Source of the DNA: Rufibacter immobilis
Lineage (GTDB): Bacteria; Bacteroidota; Bacteroidia; Cytophagales; Hymenobacteraceae
Reading direction: 5' to 3'
Assembly (NCBI RefSeq): GCF_003721565.1
Contig: NZ_RJJE01000002.1
Location: 372,001 to 436,000, forward strand
DNA: 64,000 nt
Shown here one piece after another: positions 7,655 to 16,008 of this stretch. The notes below the pieces were generated by a model. It did no database searches and was not told where the DNA came from. It was given only the letters and a program-made list of their open reading frames with translations. The translations under genes were made by a program, and so were the position numbers. Within the stretch, counting starts at the first letter, position 1. Each line of letters opens with the position of its first letter.

Positions 7655-8942
7655 GTTTATCTTCACCGCGGCGCTGCTGTACGCGGCCATGGGCGTGCTG
7701 GCCTGGCAACTGCTCACCTACAACAAGTGGATGTTTGTGGCCGCCGAGGCGCTGATTCTGGTGAGTCTGGTACTCACGGTTCGGCTGTATACGGCGTTTG
7801 TACGTCCCTTGAACCTGATTGCTGCCGGCGTGGAGTCTATCAAAGACCGCGATTTTTCCATCAAGTTCCTGAAAACTGGCCAGAAAGAGGTGGACCAGCT
7901 CATAAGCGTGTACAACCAGATGATGGACGAGCTGCGGCAGGAACGGGTGGTGCAAACCGAAAAACATTTCCTGCTGGAGCGGCTCATTGAAGCCTCGCCC
8001 TCGGGCATTATCCTGCTGGATACGCATGACCGCGTGGCGGGCCTGAACCCGGCGGCGGCGGGGCTGCTGCAGACCTCGGGGAAAGACGTAATTGGCAAGC
8101 CGATGACCGAACTGCCGCAGCACTGGGGCGACTCCCTGAGCAAACTGCCCAAAGACGAGCAGCGCGTGATACGGCCGAACGGTATTCAGACGTACCGCTG
8201 CCGCAAAATCAGGTTTCTGGACCGAGGCTACCATCGTTACTTCATTCTGGTGGAGGAACTCACGCAGGAGCTGCTGGAGAAAGAGCGCAACGCCTACGAG
8301 AAACTGATTAGGATGATGTCGCATGAAATCAACAACTCCATTGGTGCGGTCAACTCCATCCTCCACTCCTTCTCCTACTTCTCGCCGCAGCTGAACGAAG
8401 ATACCCGCCCAGACTTTGACGAGGCGCTGCAAGTCTGCATTACGCGCAACCAGAACCTGGCTGGTTTCATGGCCAATTTTGCCAATGTGGTCCGAATCCC
8501 GCCGCCCGTGAAACACGCCACTGACCTGCACCAGTTGCTGCACAGTATCCACCGACTCATGTTACCTTCCTTTGAGCGGAAGCAAGTGACTTGGGAATGG
8601 GAATTGGCCGAGCAGATTGAGTCCGTGGGGCTGGATGTGCAGCAGATGGAACAAGTGCTCATCAATGTGGTGAAAAATGCGCTGGAAGCGACGGAGGCAG
8701 GCGGCTGGGTGAACGTGAAAACAGTGGCTAATCCGCCGCAATTATTGATTCAGGACAACGGCAAGCCCATTTCCCCCGAGGTGCAGGAAAAGCTGTTTTC
8801 CCCATTCTTCAGTACCAAGGCCAACGGACAGGGCATCGGGCTCACCATGGTGCGCGAGATTCTGCTGCACCACGGGTTCCCTTTCTCCCTGCAAACGCAT
8901 GCTGATGGCATCACTACGTTTGCAATTGAGTTTCAGTCTTAG
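7638..8942 (+). CDS. membrane sensor histidine kinase (NtrB/NtrY type)
   Basis: A 434-residue kinase, partner of the preceding regulator. Two N-terminal helices (about 7-27 and 31-55) are followed by a HAMP-like linker and a PAS-like domain (about 112-205). The phosphoacceptor box is MMSHEINNSIGAV with His229. The ATPase domain has an N box (NVVKNALEA), a G1 box (IQDNGK) and a G2 box (GQGIGLTMVREIL). I chose the ATG at 7638, which overlaps the regulator by 17 bases; an in-frame earlier start lies deep inside that gene and adds only residues without conserved features. The periplasmic loop between the helices is nearly absent, so sensing is probably through the membrane or PAS domain. Confidence 0.9.
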   Translation: MTLKNRFIFTAALLYAAMGVLAWQLLTYNKWMFVAAEALILVSLVLTVRLYTAFVRPLNLIAAGVESIKDRDFSIKFLKTGQKEVDQLISVYNQMMDELRQERVVQTEKHFLLERLIEASPSGIILLDTHDRVAGLNPAAAGLLQTSGKDVIGKPMTELPQHWGDSLSKLPKDEQRVIRPNGIQTYRCRKIRFLDRGYHRYFILVEELTQELLEKERNAYEKLIRMMSHEINNSIGAVNSILHSFSYFSPQLNEDTRPDFDEALQVCITRNQNLAGFMANFANVVRIPPPVKHATDLHQLLHSIHRLMLPSFERKQVTWEWELAEQIESVGLDVQQMEQVLINVVKNALEATEAGGWVNVKTVANPPQLLIQDNGKPISPEVQEKLFSPFFSTKANGQGIGLTMVREILLHHGFPFSLQTHADGITTFAIEFQS

Positions 8943-8955
8943 CTGCATGTATTTT

Positions 8956-8995
8956 GCGTTTAGGGGCCGTTTTTCAGAAATCAGCCTTAAAACGC
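8956..8995. repeat. GTTTAGGGGC hairpin, copy 5
   Basis: GCGTTTAGGGGCCGTTTTTC on the left and a weaker right arm (CAGCCTTAAAACGC). It lies 13 bases after the kinase stop, in a convergent gap. Confidence 0.75.
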
Positions 8996-9065
8996 CTGTT
9001 CAAATGATCTCATTGCGAGAGTCTGTTCAACAAACTATTGTAAGTAGAAGTCCTCACCTACAGCA

Positions 9066-9098
9066 AGCCCTCACAGGTTTTCAAAACCTGTGAGGGCT
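9066..9098. repeat. 33-base palindrome CCTCACAGGTTTT/AAAACCTGTGAGG
   Basis: Perfect 16-base arms around a single C. A different family from the GTTTAGGGGC hairpin. It lies between the convergent kinase and metallopeptidase genes and could act as a hairpin in either direction. Confidence 0.8.
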
Positions 9099-9106
9099 AA
9101 GGGATG

Positions 9107-9153
9107 GTTTCTGTTTTGAGCCCGATTTAAGAAAAATAGGCTTTAAACAGAGC
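9107..9153. repeat. GTTTAGGGGC hairpin, copy 6 (diverged)
   Basis: TCTGTTTTGAGCCC on the left and AATAGGCTTTAAACAGAG on the right. Core bases have drifted but the outer CTGTTT/AAACAG pairing is kept. It ends 25 bases from the metallopeptidase stop. Confidence 0.5.
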
Positions 9154-9177
9154 CTTTGAACTTGTATTGGCAGCAGG

Positions 9178-10716
9178 CTATATTTTCGTGAACTTATCGG
9201 CGTAGCCGCTCTGCTCGAAGAAGGCGCAGGCGTCTTTCATTTCCAGGATGTCTTTCACGGCCTGTTTCTTGTTGGCGGCTTTTTGGTAGTAAGCCTCGCA
9301 GATTTTGTAGCCCATGTAGTAGCCCAGGTCGGCGGGATGGTCGGGGCGCTCCTGATTGCTGTTGGCAATCCAGTTGTAGGCGCGGTTGAGGTACATCTCT
9401 TTCTGAAACGCTTCCCATACCTGTTTCTCACGTGGGTTGGCAAAGTCATGGAGGCGTTTGTTCGTGTTTACGCCGGAGATGAGTTCGCCAATGAAATCGG
9501 CCATGCCTTCGGCCAAGGCGTTGGAGAGCAGCGTGGTGTCATTCCGGTTGGTCTGGATGAAGTGGATTAACTCATGGGCAATGAGCGGCGGCACATCTTT
9601 CACATAGCCGTAGTTGTTGCGCTCCCAGAGGTTGAGTTCCTGCAGGGGCACTTCTGGGGAGCGCGAGTACTGGTCAATGCCAATTAACAGGCCGTTGTCT
9701 GAGGCAGTGCCCGCCGAGCTGTAGCGCCCCACCACGAAGTACACGTTGGGGAAAGTAGCGGCCGGGTACAAGTCTTTCATCTTCTGAAAGCTTTTATAGA
9801 TATCGGCTTTCATGTTGTCTATTTGCAGCGTGTTCTGGCGAATAGCGGGGAAAAATGCCGTCTTGTTGTTCAGGTTGTTGAGAAACAGTTCTGTGGAGAC
9901 AATCTTGCTGGCGAAGTAATCCTGCAAGCCCACCGACGCTTTGTTGAAGTACTCCTTCTCAAAAATCTCCTGCTGGCGCGCCGGGTTTTTGGCGGCCAGG
10001 TCATAGGCTTTCCAGAAACGATGGACATCGGTGGTGACCAGTTGGGCCTTGAGAGGGTCGCCCAATTGGGCGTTTTGTTTTTCCAGCCGGTTCACCAACT
10101 GCAAATACGTTTTCTCCTGCCGAAGCGGGTCCAGGTCGGTGTCTTTCTTCAGGTGCGCCACGTTCTTGTACCCGGCGTCTACGGCTTGCTCTAAGGCTTT
10201 GAGGGCGGGCATTTTCTGGCCCATCAATGCATAGCAGCAGGCTATGTTATAGTACGTGGAACGCACATGCGGGCCCTTGGGCGTGGCCACGATGGCTTTC
10301 TGGTATAGGGAAATGGCCTCTTGGTAGTTTTTCTGCGCGTAGGCGGCGCTGCCTTGTTTGTTCAGTTCTTCATGGGCTGGTGGCGTGAAGTAAGAGAATA
10401 CCAATTGCGCGGTGTCTTTGCCGTTGGTGAGCATGAATCTCTCCCGGGGGTTGTTCCGGTACTGCACTGCCAGGCTGTCTCTGCCCGTTAGCACCCACAT
10501 CTTGTTTGCCCTTGACTTGGGGTTGATGCGCAACAGCTTTTCTTTGCCCGCCTCGCTCACATTGAAGGTGTATTTGTAACTGGCCTCTTTCATGACCAGC
10601 GTCACACTGTCATGCGGGGCATACAGAAAGGGTACATTGCTTTGAGCAAACAGGAAGTATGGCGAAAGGAGAGCTGCCGCCAGACAGCTTTTCTGGAGAA
10701 GGGTTTTGAGGAGCAT
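9178..10716 (-). CDS. secreted TPR protein with HExxH metallopeptidase domain
   Basis: A 512-residue exported protein. It has a signal peptide (cleavage near FLFAQ-S, residue 25), a beta-rich region, and TPR-like helices at about 113-215 (AYAQKNYQEAISLYQKAI). The C-terminal domain has a zinc site AHELIHFIQ (HELIH at 381-385), with a likely third ligand Glu403 in LAEGMADFIGE. This layout resembles the DUF2268/gluzincin-type predicted proteases. The protein may be periplasmic or surface-exposed; no lipobox is evident. The substrate is unknown. It has no operon partner: the DUF72 gene on the same strand lies about 120 bases upstream. Confidence 0.75.
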   Translation of the reverse strand: MLLKTLLQKSCLAAALLSPYFLFAQSNVPFLYAPHDSVTLVMKEASYKYTFNVSEAGKEKLLRINPKSRANKMWVLTGRDSLAVQYRNNPRERFMLTNGKDTAQLVFSYFTPPAHEELNKQGSAAYAQKNYQEAISLYQKAIVATPKGPHVRSTYYNIACCYALMGQKMPALKALEQAVDAGYKNVAHLKKDTDLDPLRQEKTYLQLVNRLEKQNAQLGDPLKAQLVTTDVHRFWKAYDLAAKNPARQQEIFEKEYFNKASVGLQDYFASKIVSTELFLNNLNNKTAFFPAIRQNTLQIDNMKADIYKSFQKMKDLYPAATFPNVYFVVGRYSSAGTASDNGLLIGIDQYSRSPEVPLQELNLWERNNYGYVKDVPPLIAHELIHFIQTNRNDTTLLSNALAEGMADFIGELISGVNTNKRLHDFANPREKQVWEAFQKEMYLNRAYNWIANSNQERPDHPADLGYYMGYKICEAYYQKAANKKQAVKDILEMKDACAFFEQSGYADKFTKI

Positions 10717-10835
10717 CTTACAGTTGAGCAGAGGTATAAAAGGTTAGGTATGTCTATAGATGCAAGTTACCGGTGAGTGGTTGCATGCCAAACCTCGGGT
10801 AGAATAGAATTTCAGAACATAAAGGTCTGCCTGAC

Positions 10836-11744
10836 TCAGAAAAGCTGGCCCTGCACGTACTGCTGTACTTTCTGAGGTCTTTGCAGCGATAGGCCAGTCC
10901 GTTTTTCCAGTTGCTCCATCAGGTACACCAGCGCAGGTGGCGCGTGCATAATATCTTTCTGGTGCATGAAGAAGTAAACCGTTTGTAGCCCCTGCTCCAG
11001 CCACTGGTGCAGCCGGTCGGCCCAGGCTTCCAGGCGGGTGTAATCTGACGGCACCAGGCCATGGCCGTTGAACCGAATCATGGCGGTAGCAGAAGTGAGG
11101 CGCATGTGCAACACATCTCGGCGGCCAGCCACATCGGTGATGATGGTGGTGATTTGCCGCTCCTCCAGTGTCTCAAAGGCCTTCTGCGCTACTTTGGAGT
11201 CCTTGAACCAGTTTTCGTGCCGGAACTCCACCGCCAGCGGCACTTCTTCGGGGAAGTGTTTCAGGAACTGCTCCAGCACCGGCCAATCGTCGGGCCCGAA
11301 GAACGGCGGCAGCTGCAGGAAAGCCATCCCCAGGCTGTCGCCTAAACCCAGGATTGCGTCACAGAACAGCTTGGTAGGTTCGCCCACGTTCTGCAACAGT
11401 TGGTCATGGCTGATGATCTGGGGAAGTTTAGGGCAGAAGACAAACCCCGGCGGAACGGCTTGCCGCCACCGGCTGATAGCCGTGGCGTCTGGGATGCGGT
11501 AATGGGTGGTATTCATCTCCAGGGTGTTGAATTGCCTTGCGTACCAATACAGCAACTGCGCGTCCTGCGCCCCGGCCGGGTAATAGGTGCCTATCCAGGG
11601 TTTGTTCGTCCAGGTGGGGCAACCCAGGTAAAGGTTAGGGCGGGTAGGCCGCTGTGCACGGGCCAGAACCTGGTGCGTAATACTATGGTCTGGCGGTAGC
11701 GTGAAGTCTACTTGGCGAATGTCTGGCAAGCGTCCGAAGTCCAT
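10836..11744 (-). CDS. DUF72 domain-containing protein
   Basis: A 302-residue cytosolic protein of the DUF72 (YecE-like) TIM-barrel family. Typical elements are YLGCPTWTNKPWIGTYYP near residue 38, FNTLEMNTTHYRIP, FCPKLPQIISHD, a LAVEFRHENWF strand, and a C-terminal YFFMHQKDIMHAP. The biochemical role of the family is not established. The product is transcribed away from the 423-base AT-rich gap 11745-12166. Confidence 0.85.
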   Translation of the reverse strand: MDFGRLPDIRQVDFTLPPDHSITHQVLARAQRPTRPNLYLGCPTWTNKPWIGTYYPAGAQDAQLLYWYARQFNTLEMNTTHYRIPDATAISRWRQAVPPGFVFCPKLPQIISHDQLLQNVGEPTKLFCDAILGLGDSLGMAFLQLPPFFGPDDWPVLEQFLKHFPEEVPLAVEFRHENWFKDSKVAQKAFETLEERQITTIITDVAGRRDVLHMRLTSATAMIRFNGHGLVPSDYTRLEAWADRLHQWLEQGLQTVYFFMHQKDIMHAPPALVYLMEQLEKRTGLSLQRPQKVQQYVQGQLF

Positions 11745-12099
11745 TGTTCTTGAACATTAAGTTTTGGCTATATACGTGCTAAACTGATACGCAATCGCCT
11801 AAAAATTTAAGGGTTCAACTAATTTTTTTCAGAAAAAGTCGTTTTTATTTTCGGCTTTTTACTTTTCCTAGGTCTTGTCTCTACTCTAAATAAGTAATTT
11901 TAATCCAATTCCTCCAATAAATTCCAGCTATAGCGTGTTTAAACGCAGAAAAAATAGATTGCAAAAACGCATAAACTGGTATACCAAGGTTTATGAAATT
12001 AATTATATACACGTTTTGATAAATATAACTTTTTCATATTATTATTTAATTATTGTAAGTGAATAAGGTCTGGAAAGAAGCTTCAGAAAGGTCTATGTC

Positions 12100-12129
12100 T
12101 TGGAGGGCGGAAAAAAACTCCTAATTTTG
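12100..12129 (+). promoter_or_regulatory. Bacteroidota-type promoter for rlpA-like gene
   Basis: The -7 element TAATTTTG (12122-12129) matches the Bacteroidota TAnnTTTG consensus. A TTG (12100-12102) sits 19 bases upstream, the expected -33 position. The start codon follows 37 bases later. The rest of the 11745-12121 gap is AT-rich with no gene visible. Confidence 0.65.
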
Positions 12130-12166
12130 CCAGCTCTAAATTTATGTTCCACCAACAAAACCTAAA

Positions 12167-13006
12167 ATGGGGATACAGAAAATTTGCTATGCGCTTACCG
12201 TTCTTATCATTTCTTTCTTCAGCTTCGCGCCAATTGCCACAGGGCAAGATGTAGGCGACAAGCAAAGCGGTTTAGCCTCTTGGTATGGCGTTAAATACCA
12301 TGGTCGCCCTACTAGCAGCGGCGAAATTTACAATCGTCATAAATTAACAGCTGCCCATAATCAACTTCCCTTAGGCAGTAAAGTAAGAGTAACCAACGTT
12401 GCTACCGGCCAGAGCGTGGTAGTGAGAATCAATGACCGCGGTCCTTTCAGAGGTGCGCGTATCATTGACCTGTCAGAAGCTGCGGCCCGTAAGATCAAGT
12501 ACCGCAGAAACGGCCTTGCCGAAGTAGTGGTAGAAGTGATTGAGTTGCCAGAAGCCTTCCTGGCCAGCAGAGCCAAAGCGGAGAAAGCCGCCGCCGAGGA
12601 GGAAAAAGAAGCCTTGGCCCTGGCCAATGAACAGGCAACTGGCACTCCCGTAGAAACTCCGCTAGTGAAGCCAGTGGTGACCGAGAATGCCGCCGTGGTG
12701 GCTCCTGCCCCGGCCGTACCCGCGGCCCTGCAGCAAAAAGCATTTGTGGTACAGGCGGGTTCCTTCGGGAGCCTAAGCAATGCGGAGGCACAGGTAGAGA
12801 AACTGCGGAGCATGTATGAGAAAATGCCTATTGCCCTGGTGGAGGAAACCATTAACGGGCGTAGGGTGCACCGCATTTTGGCCGGCCGCTTTGTGTCTAA
12901 GGCCACCGCTGAGCAAGCCCGGCAGGATTTAGCCAAAAGAGGCATCACCGGTTTGGTGCGCGAAATGGCAGAACCTGCGGCCTTGGCTAGCTCCGGCACC
13001 CATTAA
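12167..13006 (+). CDS. rlpA: RlpA-like septal/cell-wall protein with SPOR domain
   Basis: A 279-residue exported cell-wall protein. The signal peptide (ALTVLIISFFSFAPIATGQ) is followed by a double-psi beta-barrel (about 34-125) with the RlpA signature SGLASWYGVKYHGRPTSSGE and the conserved VVRINDRGPFRGARIIDLS. An Ala/Glu/Val-rich linker then leads to a C-terminal SPOR domain (KAFVVQAGSFGSLSNAEAQV onward, about 190-265) that binds denuded septal glycan. RlpA in Pseudomonas is a lytic transglycosylase acting on naked glycans. There is no cysteine lipobox, so the protein is probably soluble periplasmic. The gene stands alone behind its own promoter. Confidence 0.9.
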   Translation: MGIQKICYALTVLIISFFSFAPIATGQDVGDKQSGLASWYGVKYHGRPTSSGEIYNRHKLTAAHNQLPLGSKVRVTNVATGQSVVVRINDRGPFRGARIIDLSEAAARKIKYRRNGLAEVVVEVIELPEAFLASRAKAEKAAAEEEKEALALANEQATGTPVETPLVKPVVTENAAVVAPAPAVPAALQQKAFVVQAGSFGSLSNAEAQVEKLRSMYEKMPIALVEETINGRRVHRILAGRFVSKATAEQARQDLAKRGITGLVREMAEPAALASSGTH

Positions 13007-13065
13007 GAGTCCATTTTTATTTAGGTTTATTGCCGCCAGGCCTGTTTGCACGGGCTTGGCTTTTG

Positions 13066-13105
13066 CTGTTTTGCGCGCTTTTTCAGAAAATTAGGCGCTA
13101 AACAG
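13066..13105. repeat. GTTTAGGGGC hairpin, copy 7 (CTG/CAG-ended)
   Basis: CTGTTTTGCGCGCTTTTTC pairs in part with AATTAGGCGCTAAACAG. The outer CTGTTT/AAACAG replaces the usual GCGTTT/AAACGC on both arms, a paired change. Confidence 0.7.
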
Positions 13106-13227
13106 GAAGAACTGAATTTTATTTGCCGTGATTTGTTCTTAGCATGCAGCAACATGGGGCACGGTTACTTCCGTAGTGGGGCTGTACAAGGAATCTAAAG
13201 CCAGCGGCGTTATAAACAAAATTCAGA

Positions 13228-14154
13228 ATGAAGTCTGCTATGGGTAATATGAGAATGTGGACGAAAGTAATGATGTTCAGTTTGGTTTGCCTCTGTTGGG
13301 TGACTGGCCCCCAGGCGCAGGCCCAAATCATAGGGAAAGAGAAGAAAAAGCTGTTCTTCTGGCAGAAATCCAAGACCTCCTTGGTGGTAAACCCTATAGA
13401 CACCGCCATCTTGAATGACTCTCTGGCTAAGCCGTCTCTGGCAAATGCTAACCCAGACAGCGTGCTGGAAGACAAGAAAGGGAAGAAAAAGGAGCCGAAA
13501 AAGAAAAAGACCTACTTCGGGTATAGAGTGAAGAAAGGGTTCACGCGCCAAGGAAGGGGCGACAACGAGATTGTGGAGACCTTCTATTACCTGCGCGAGT
13601 ACAAGGAGCCTAACCCTTACGTGCGGGATAAGCATTTCTTTGACGTGAAGAAACGCAAAATCTTCCGGTCGGCTACGTTAGACCCTTCCAAAACCCAAAT
13701 GCTTATTCTGCACGGGCCGTACACCAAAAAACGTGGCGATGTCATTATTGAGCAGGGCTTCTTCTACGTAGGGGCCAAGCATCTGCGTTGGGAAACCTTC
13801 AGGCCAGACAGTACCCTCACCCAAAAAGTGCACTATGAGAAAGGCTTCCTGCGCGATGCCGTAATCACGTACTATGATGCCGCCAAGACCAAGATCAAAG
13901 AAGTGATACCCTATCAATACGGGCAGGTGCAGGGCGACTATTACAAATTTTATGAGAATGGGCAGCTAGAGTGGCAAGGCTCCTATGACAAAGGCCACAA
14001 AGTAGGCACCTGGATCAATTTCTTTGACTTCAGGGGCCGCCGGCAGTTTGAGTTCAAATACGCTGAATCGGCGTTTGACAAACCCATAGAGCCTGTGCTC
14101 GTGAAACAGTATGACCGGCACGGGGCACTGGTATTCGAAAAGAAGGACAACTGA
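13228..14154 (+). CDS. exported MORN/YwqK-like repeat protein
   Basis: A 308-residue protein with an N-terminal signal (MMFSLVCLCWVTGPQAQAQ), then a Lys-rich stretch (KKGKKKEPKKKK, about 85-95) and C-terminal MORN-type repeats such as GDYYKFYENGQLEWQGSYDKGHKVGTW (about 232-258). These repeats are often named after the YwqK antitoxin, but nothing here suggests a toxin-antitoxin pair. The function is unknown; proteins of this kind in Bacteroidota are usually periplasmic or outer-membrane associated. The first ATG is at 13228; ATGs at codons 5 and 8 are possible alternatives with the same signal peptide. Confidence 0.7.
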   Translation: MKSAMGNMRMWTKVMMFSLVCLCWVTGPQAQAQIIGKEKKKLFFWQKSKTSLVVNPIDTAILNDSLAKPSLANANPDSVLEDKKGKKKEPKKKKTYFGYRVKKGFTRQGRGDNEIVETFYYLREYKEPNPYVRDKHFFDVKKRKIFRSATLDPSKTQMLILHGPYTKKRGDVIIEQGFFYVGAKHLRWETFRPDSTLTQKVHYEKGFLRDAVITYYDAAKTKIKEVIPYQYGQVQGDYYKFYENGQLEWQGSYDKGHKVGTWINFFDFRGRRQFEFKYAESAFDKPIEPVLVKQYDRHGALVFEKKDN

Positions 14155-14171
14155 TTCTTTGCGTTAAAGGA

Positions 14172-14192
14172 CGTTCCCGGCTTGAGGGAACG
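14172..14192. terminator. small hairpin after the MORN-like gene
   Basis: CGTTCCC and GGGAACG arms around GGCTTGA, directly in front of hairpin copy 8. No T-run follows, so termination is uncertain. Confidence 0.4.
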
Positions 14193-14248
14193 CCGAAGCC
14201 GTTTAGGGGCCGTTTTTCCAAAAACAGCCCCTAAACGGCTTCGGCGTT
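14189..14248. repeat. GTTTAGGGGC hairpin, copy 8 (extended 60-base palindrome)
   Basis: The core hairpin carries a locus-specific 12-base extension on both sides: AACGCCGAAGCC before GTTTAG and GGCTTCGGCGTT after CTAAAC, fully complementary. It lies between convergent genes. Confidence 0.9.
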
Positions 14249-14264
14249 AAAAAAGGATAGGTCT

Positions 14265-14302
14265 CAGTTTTGGCCTTTTTTTGAATTTTAAGCCGCTAAA
14301 CG
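14265..14302. repeat. GTTTAGGGGC hairpin, copy 9 (half)
   Basis: CAGTTTTGGCCTTTTTTTG on the left is diverged; AAGCCGCTAAACGC on the right is recognisable. It lies beside copy 8, 30 bases from the YraN stop. Confidence 0.55.
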
Positions 14303-14331
14303 CAAACCTTCCATGAGTAGAAAGTTGCGGA

Positions 14332-14685
14332 TTAATGAAAAGCGTCCTCAATGTGCAGGATCTCGGGTTGACCATGGCGCCAGAGGATAGAGATCACGTC
14401 AAACCTTACGTCGTGTTGCCACTGGTGCAGCTCTATATAATAATCGGCGGCCAGCCGAAGCAAATTCTCCTTTCTTTCTGAGACCGCCTCCTCTGGGTAA
14501 CCGTATTGGTGGCTGCTTCGGGTTTTTACCTCCACCAGCACCAGAAGCTTCTCTTTGGCGGCAATCAAGTCTACCTCTGCCCGTTTGTACCGGAAGTTTT
14601 TCTCCAGCACCAGATACCCCTGCGCCTGTAAATAAGCCTCGGCGGCGTGCTCGCCCATTTGCCCCAGATGAGTATTGTGCGCCAT
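14332..14685 (-). CDS. YraN/UPF0102 family protein
   Basis: A 117-residue member of the UPF0102 (YraN) family, a predicted restriction-endonuclease-like fold with unknown substrate. Visible motifs are GQMGEHAAEAYLQAQGYLVLEKNFRYKRAEVDLIA and LVLVEVKTRSS, where the Asp and the Glu-x-Lys pair match the PD-(D/E)XK core. I start at the ATG of MAHNTHLG (14685), which gives the usual family length; an in-frame ATG at 14742 would add 19 residues without family similarity. It is divergent from lipB. Confidence 0.85.
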   Translation of the reverse strand: MAHNTHLGQMGEHAAEAYLQAQGYLVLEKNFRYKRAEVDLIAAKEKLLVLVEVKTRSSHQYGYPEEAVSERKENLLRLAADYYIELHQWQHDVRFDVISILWRHGQPEILHIEDAFH

Positions 14686-14838
14686 TTTTGGTAGGTGCTG
14701 GTTTAATGAGTAATTTGCATAAATTTCCTGTGGTAAGACCATTTTGGTACAACAGGTGCCTTTCTGTACGGAACTGCTAAGATGCTTGGTTTCTGCACAG
14801 GAGGAGTATTATTGATAGACAGTGCAGGCTGCAAGACC

Positions 14839-15573
14839 ATGAAGCAAAATAAGGAAGTTGTGTATGAGAGGATGGGGCTGGTGGATTATCAGCAGGCATG
14901 GGATTACCAGGAGCAGCTCCTGAAGCAGATTGTAGGAGTAAAAACGCAGAACCGTTCCTTGGAAGAAGCGGAGCATCTGCAAACTCCTAATTACTTGCTT
15001 CTCTGCCAGCATCCGCACGTGTATACCTTGGGAAAAAGCGGGCATGAGGAGCATCTGTTGTTGAATGAGCAGCAATTGGAAGAAAGACATGCTTCCTTTT
15101 ACAAGATAAACCGAGGCGGGGATATTACGTATCACGGTCCCGGGCAACTGGTGGCGTACCCAATCCTGGATCTGGAGAATTTCTTCACAGACATACACCT
15201 GTACCTGCGTCTTCTGGAAGAGGCAGTCATTCAGACCTTATCTGAATACGGACTTCAGGCTGGCAGAATAGCCGGACTGACTGGGGTCTGGCTTGATTTT
15301 GAGGAGCAGCGTAACCCCAGGAAGATCTGCGCCATGGGTGTGAAATGCAGCCGTTGGGTGACCATGCACGGTTTGGCGCTTAACGTGAATACAGACCTGA
15401 GCTACTTTGGGAACATTGTGCCCTGCGGTATCTCAGACAAAGCCGTGACTTCTCTGGAGAAGGAACTTGGGCATGCCGTTCCCATAGAGGAAGTGGAAGA
15501 GAAGCTTCTCCGGCATTTTGAAAAATTATTTGAGGCAAAGCTGTTGCTGCAACAATATGAAGAAAGACATTGA
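14839..15573 (+). CDS. lipB: lipoyl(octanoyl) transferase
   Basis: A 244-residue LipB. It moves octanoate from acyl carrier protein to lipoyl domains of 2-oxoacid dehydrogenases and GcvH, the first step of lipoate assembly. Motifs are HPHVYTLGKSG, NRGGDITYHGPGQLVAYPI, the lysine-bearing AMGVKCSRWVTMHGLALNV, and the catalytic-cysteine segment IVPCGISDKAVTSL. I chose ATG 14839 (MKQNKEVVY); the frame is open back to 14782 but those residues are not family-like. The next gene overlaps its 3' end by 17 bases. A fused E1 dehydrogenase that would need lipoylated E2 is at the right edge of the window. Confidence 0.94.
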   Translation: MKQNKEVVYERMGLVDYQQAWDYQEQLLKQIVGVKTQNRSLEEAEHLQTPNYLLLCQHPHVYTLGKSGHEEHLLLNEQQLEERHASFYKINRGGDITYHGPGQLVAYPILDLENFFTDIHLYLRLLEEAVIQTLSEYGLQAGRIAGLTGVWLDFEEQRNPRKICAMGVKCSRWVTMHGLALNVNTDLSYFGNIVPCGISDKAVTSLEKELGHAVPIEEVEEKLLRHFEKLFEAKLLLQQYEERH

Positions 15574-15961
15574 TTTCCATACCGTGGCGGGGGTGTCCGT
15601 TGCTATTGCGCGTGAATTGAACACCTTGGGGCAAGAAGAATGGAATGTGTATTTTATCAATAACAATGACTTCTATTTAGACAATGTCCTGATTGCCTCC
15701 AAAGGGTACGGAGAGCAGCAGGGGCAGGAGGTGAAGACATCGGTGCTCCGGCACATGTTTGACCAGGTGGCTCCTAAGAGCGCGTTGCAGGTAGAGCCCA
15801 TTGATCCGGCTTTGTTCCAGATCACAAATGAGTTTTGGGTGAGCTACTACATTGGCAAGACTATCTATGACAAACGCTTTTTGTTTGTGCCCGGGAGTAT
15901 TGTGGAGGAAAACATAATTCATATTTCCATTCTGGAAAAAGAAGGGGTGCTGCATTCATAG
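15557..15961 (+). CDS. conserved hypothetical protein overlapping lipB
   Basis: A 134-residue soluble protein of unknown function (starts MKKDIDFHTVAGVSVAIAR). It has no signal peptide, membrane helix or recognisable motif; the sequence is mixed alpha/beta with Asn/Asp-rich turns (FINNNDFYLDNVLIASKGYG). It starts 17 bases before the lipB stop, which implies coupled translation and perhaps a link to lipoate or 2-oxoacid metabolism (inference from overlap only). Longer frames from 15518 would extend further into lipB and look spurious. Confidence 0.7.
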   Translation: MKKDIDFHTVAGVSVAIARELNTLGQEEWNVYFINNNDFYLDNVLIASKGYGEQQGQEVKTSVLRHMFDQVAPKSALQVEPIDPALFQITNEFWVSYYIGKTIYDKRFLFVPGSIVEENIIHISILEKEGVLHS

Positions 15962-16008
15962 AATATTTTGCTGCCCTCAATTAAACTACGTCAAACCCAA
16001 GATATGGC

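Noticed and set aside
13228-14154. Toxin-antitoxin function for the MORN/YwqK-like protein
   Set aside because: It is exported, has no toxin neighbour, and the antitoxin label is inherited from a distant family name.
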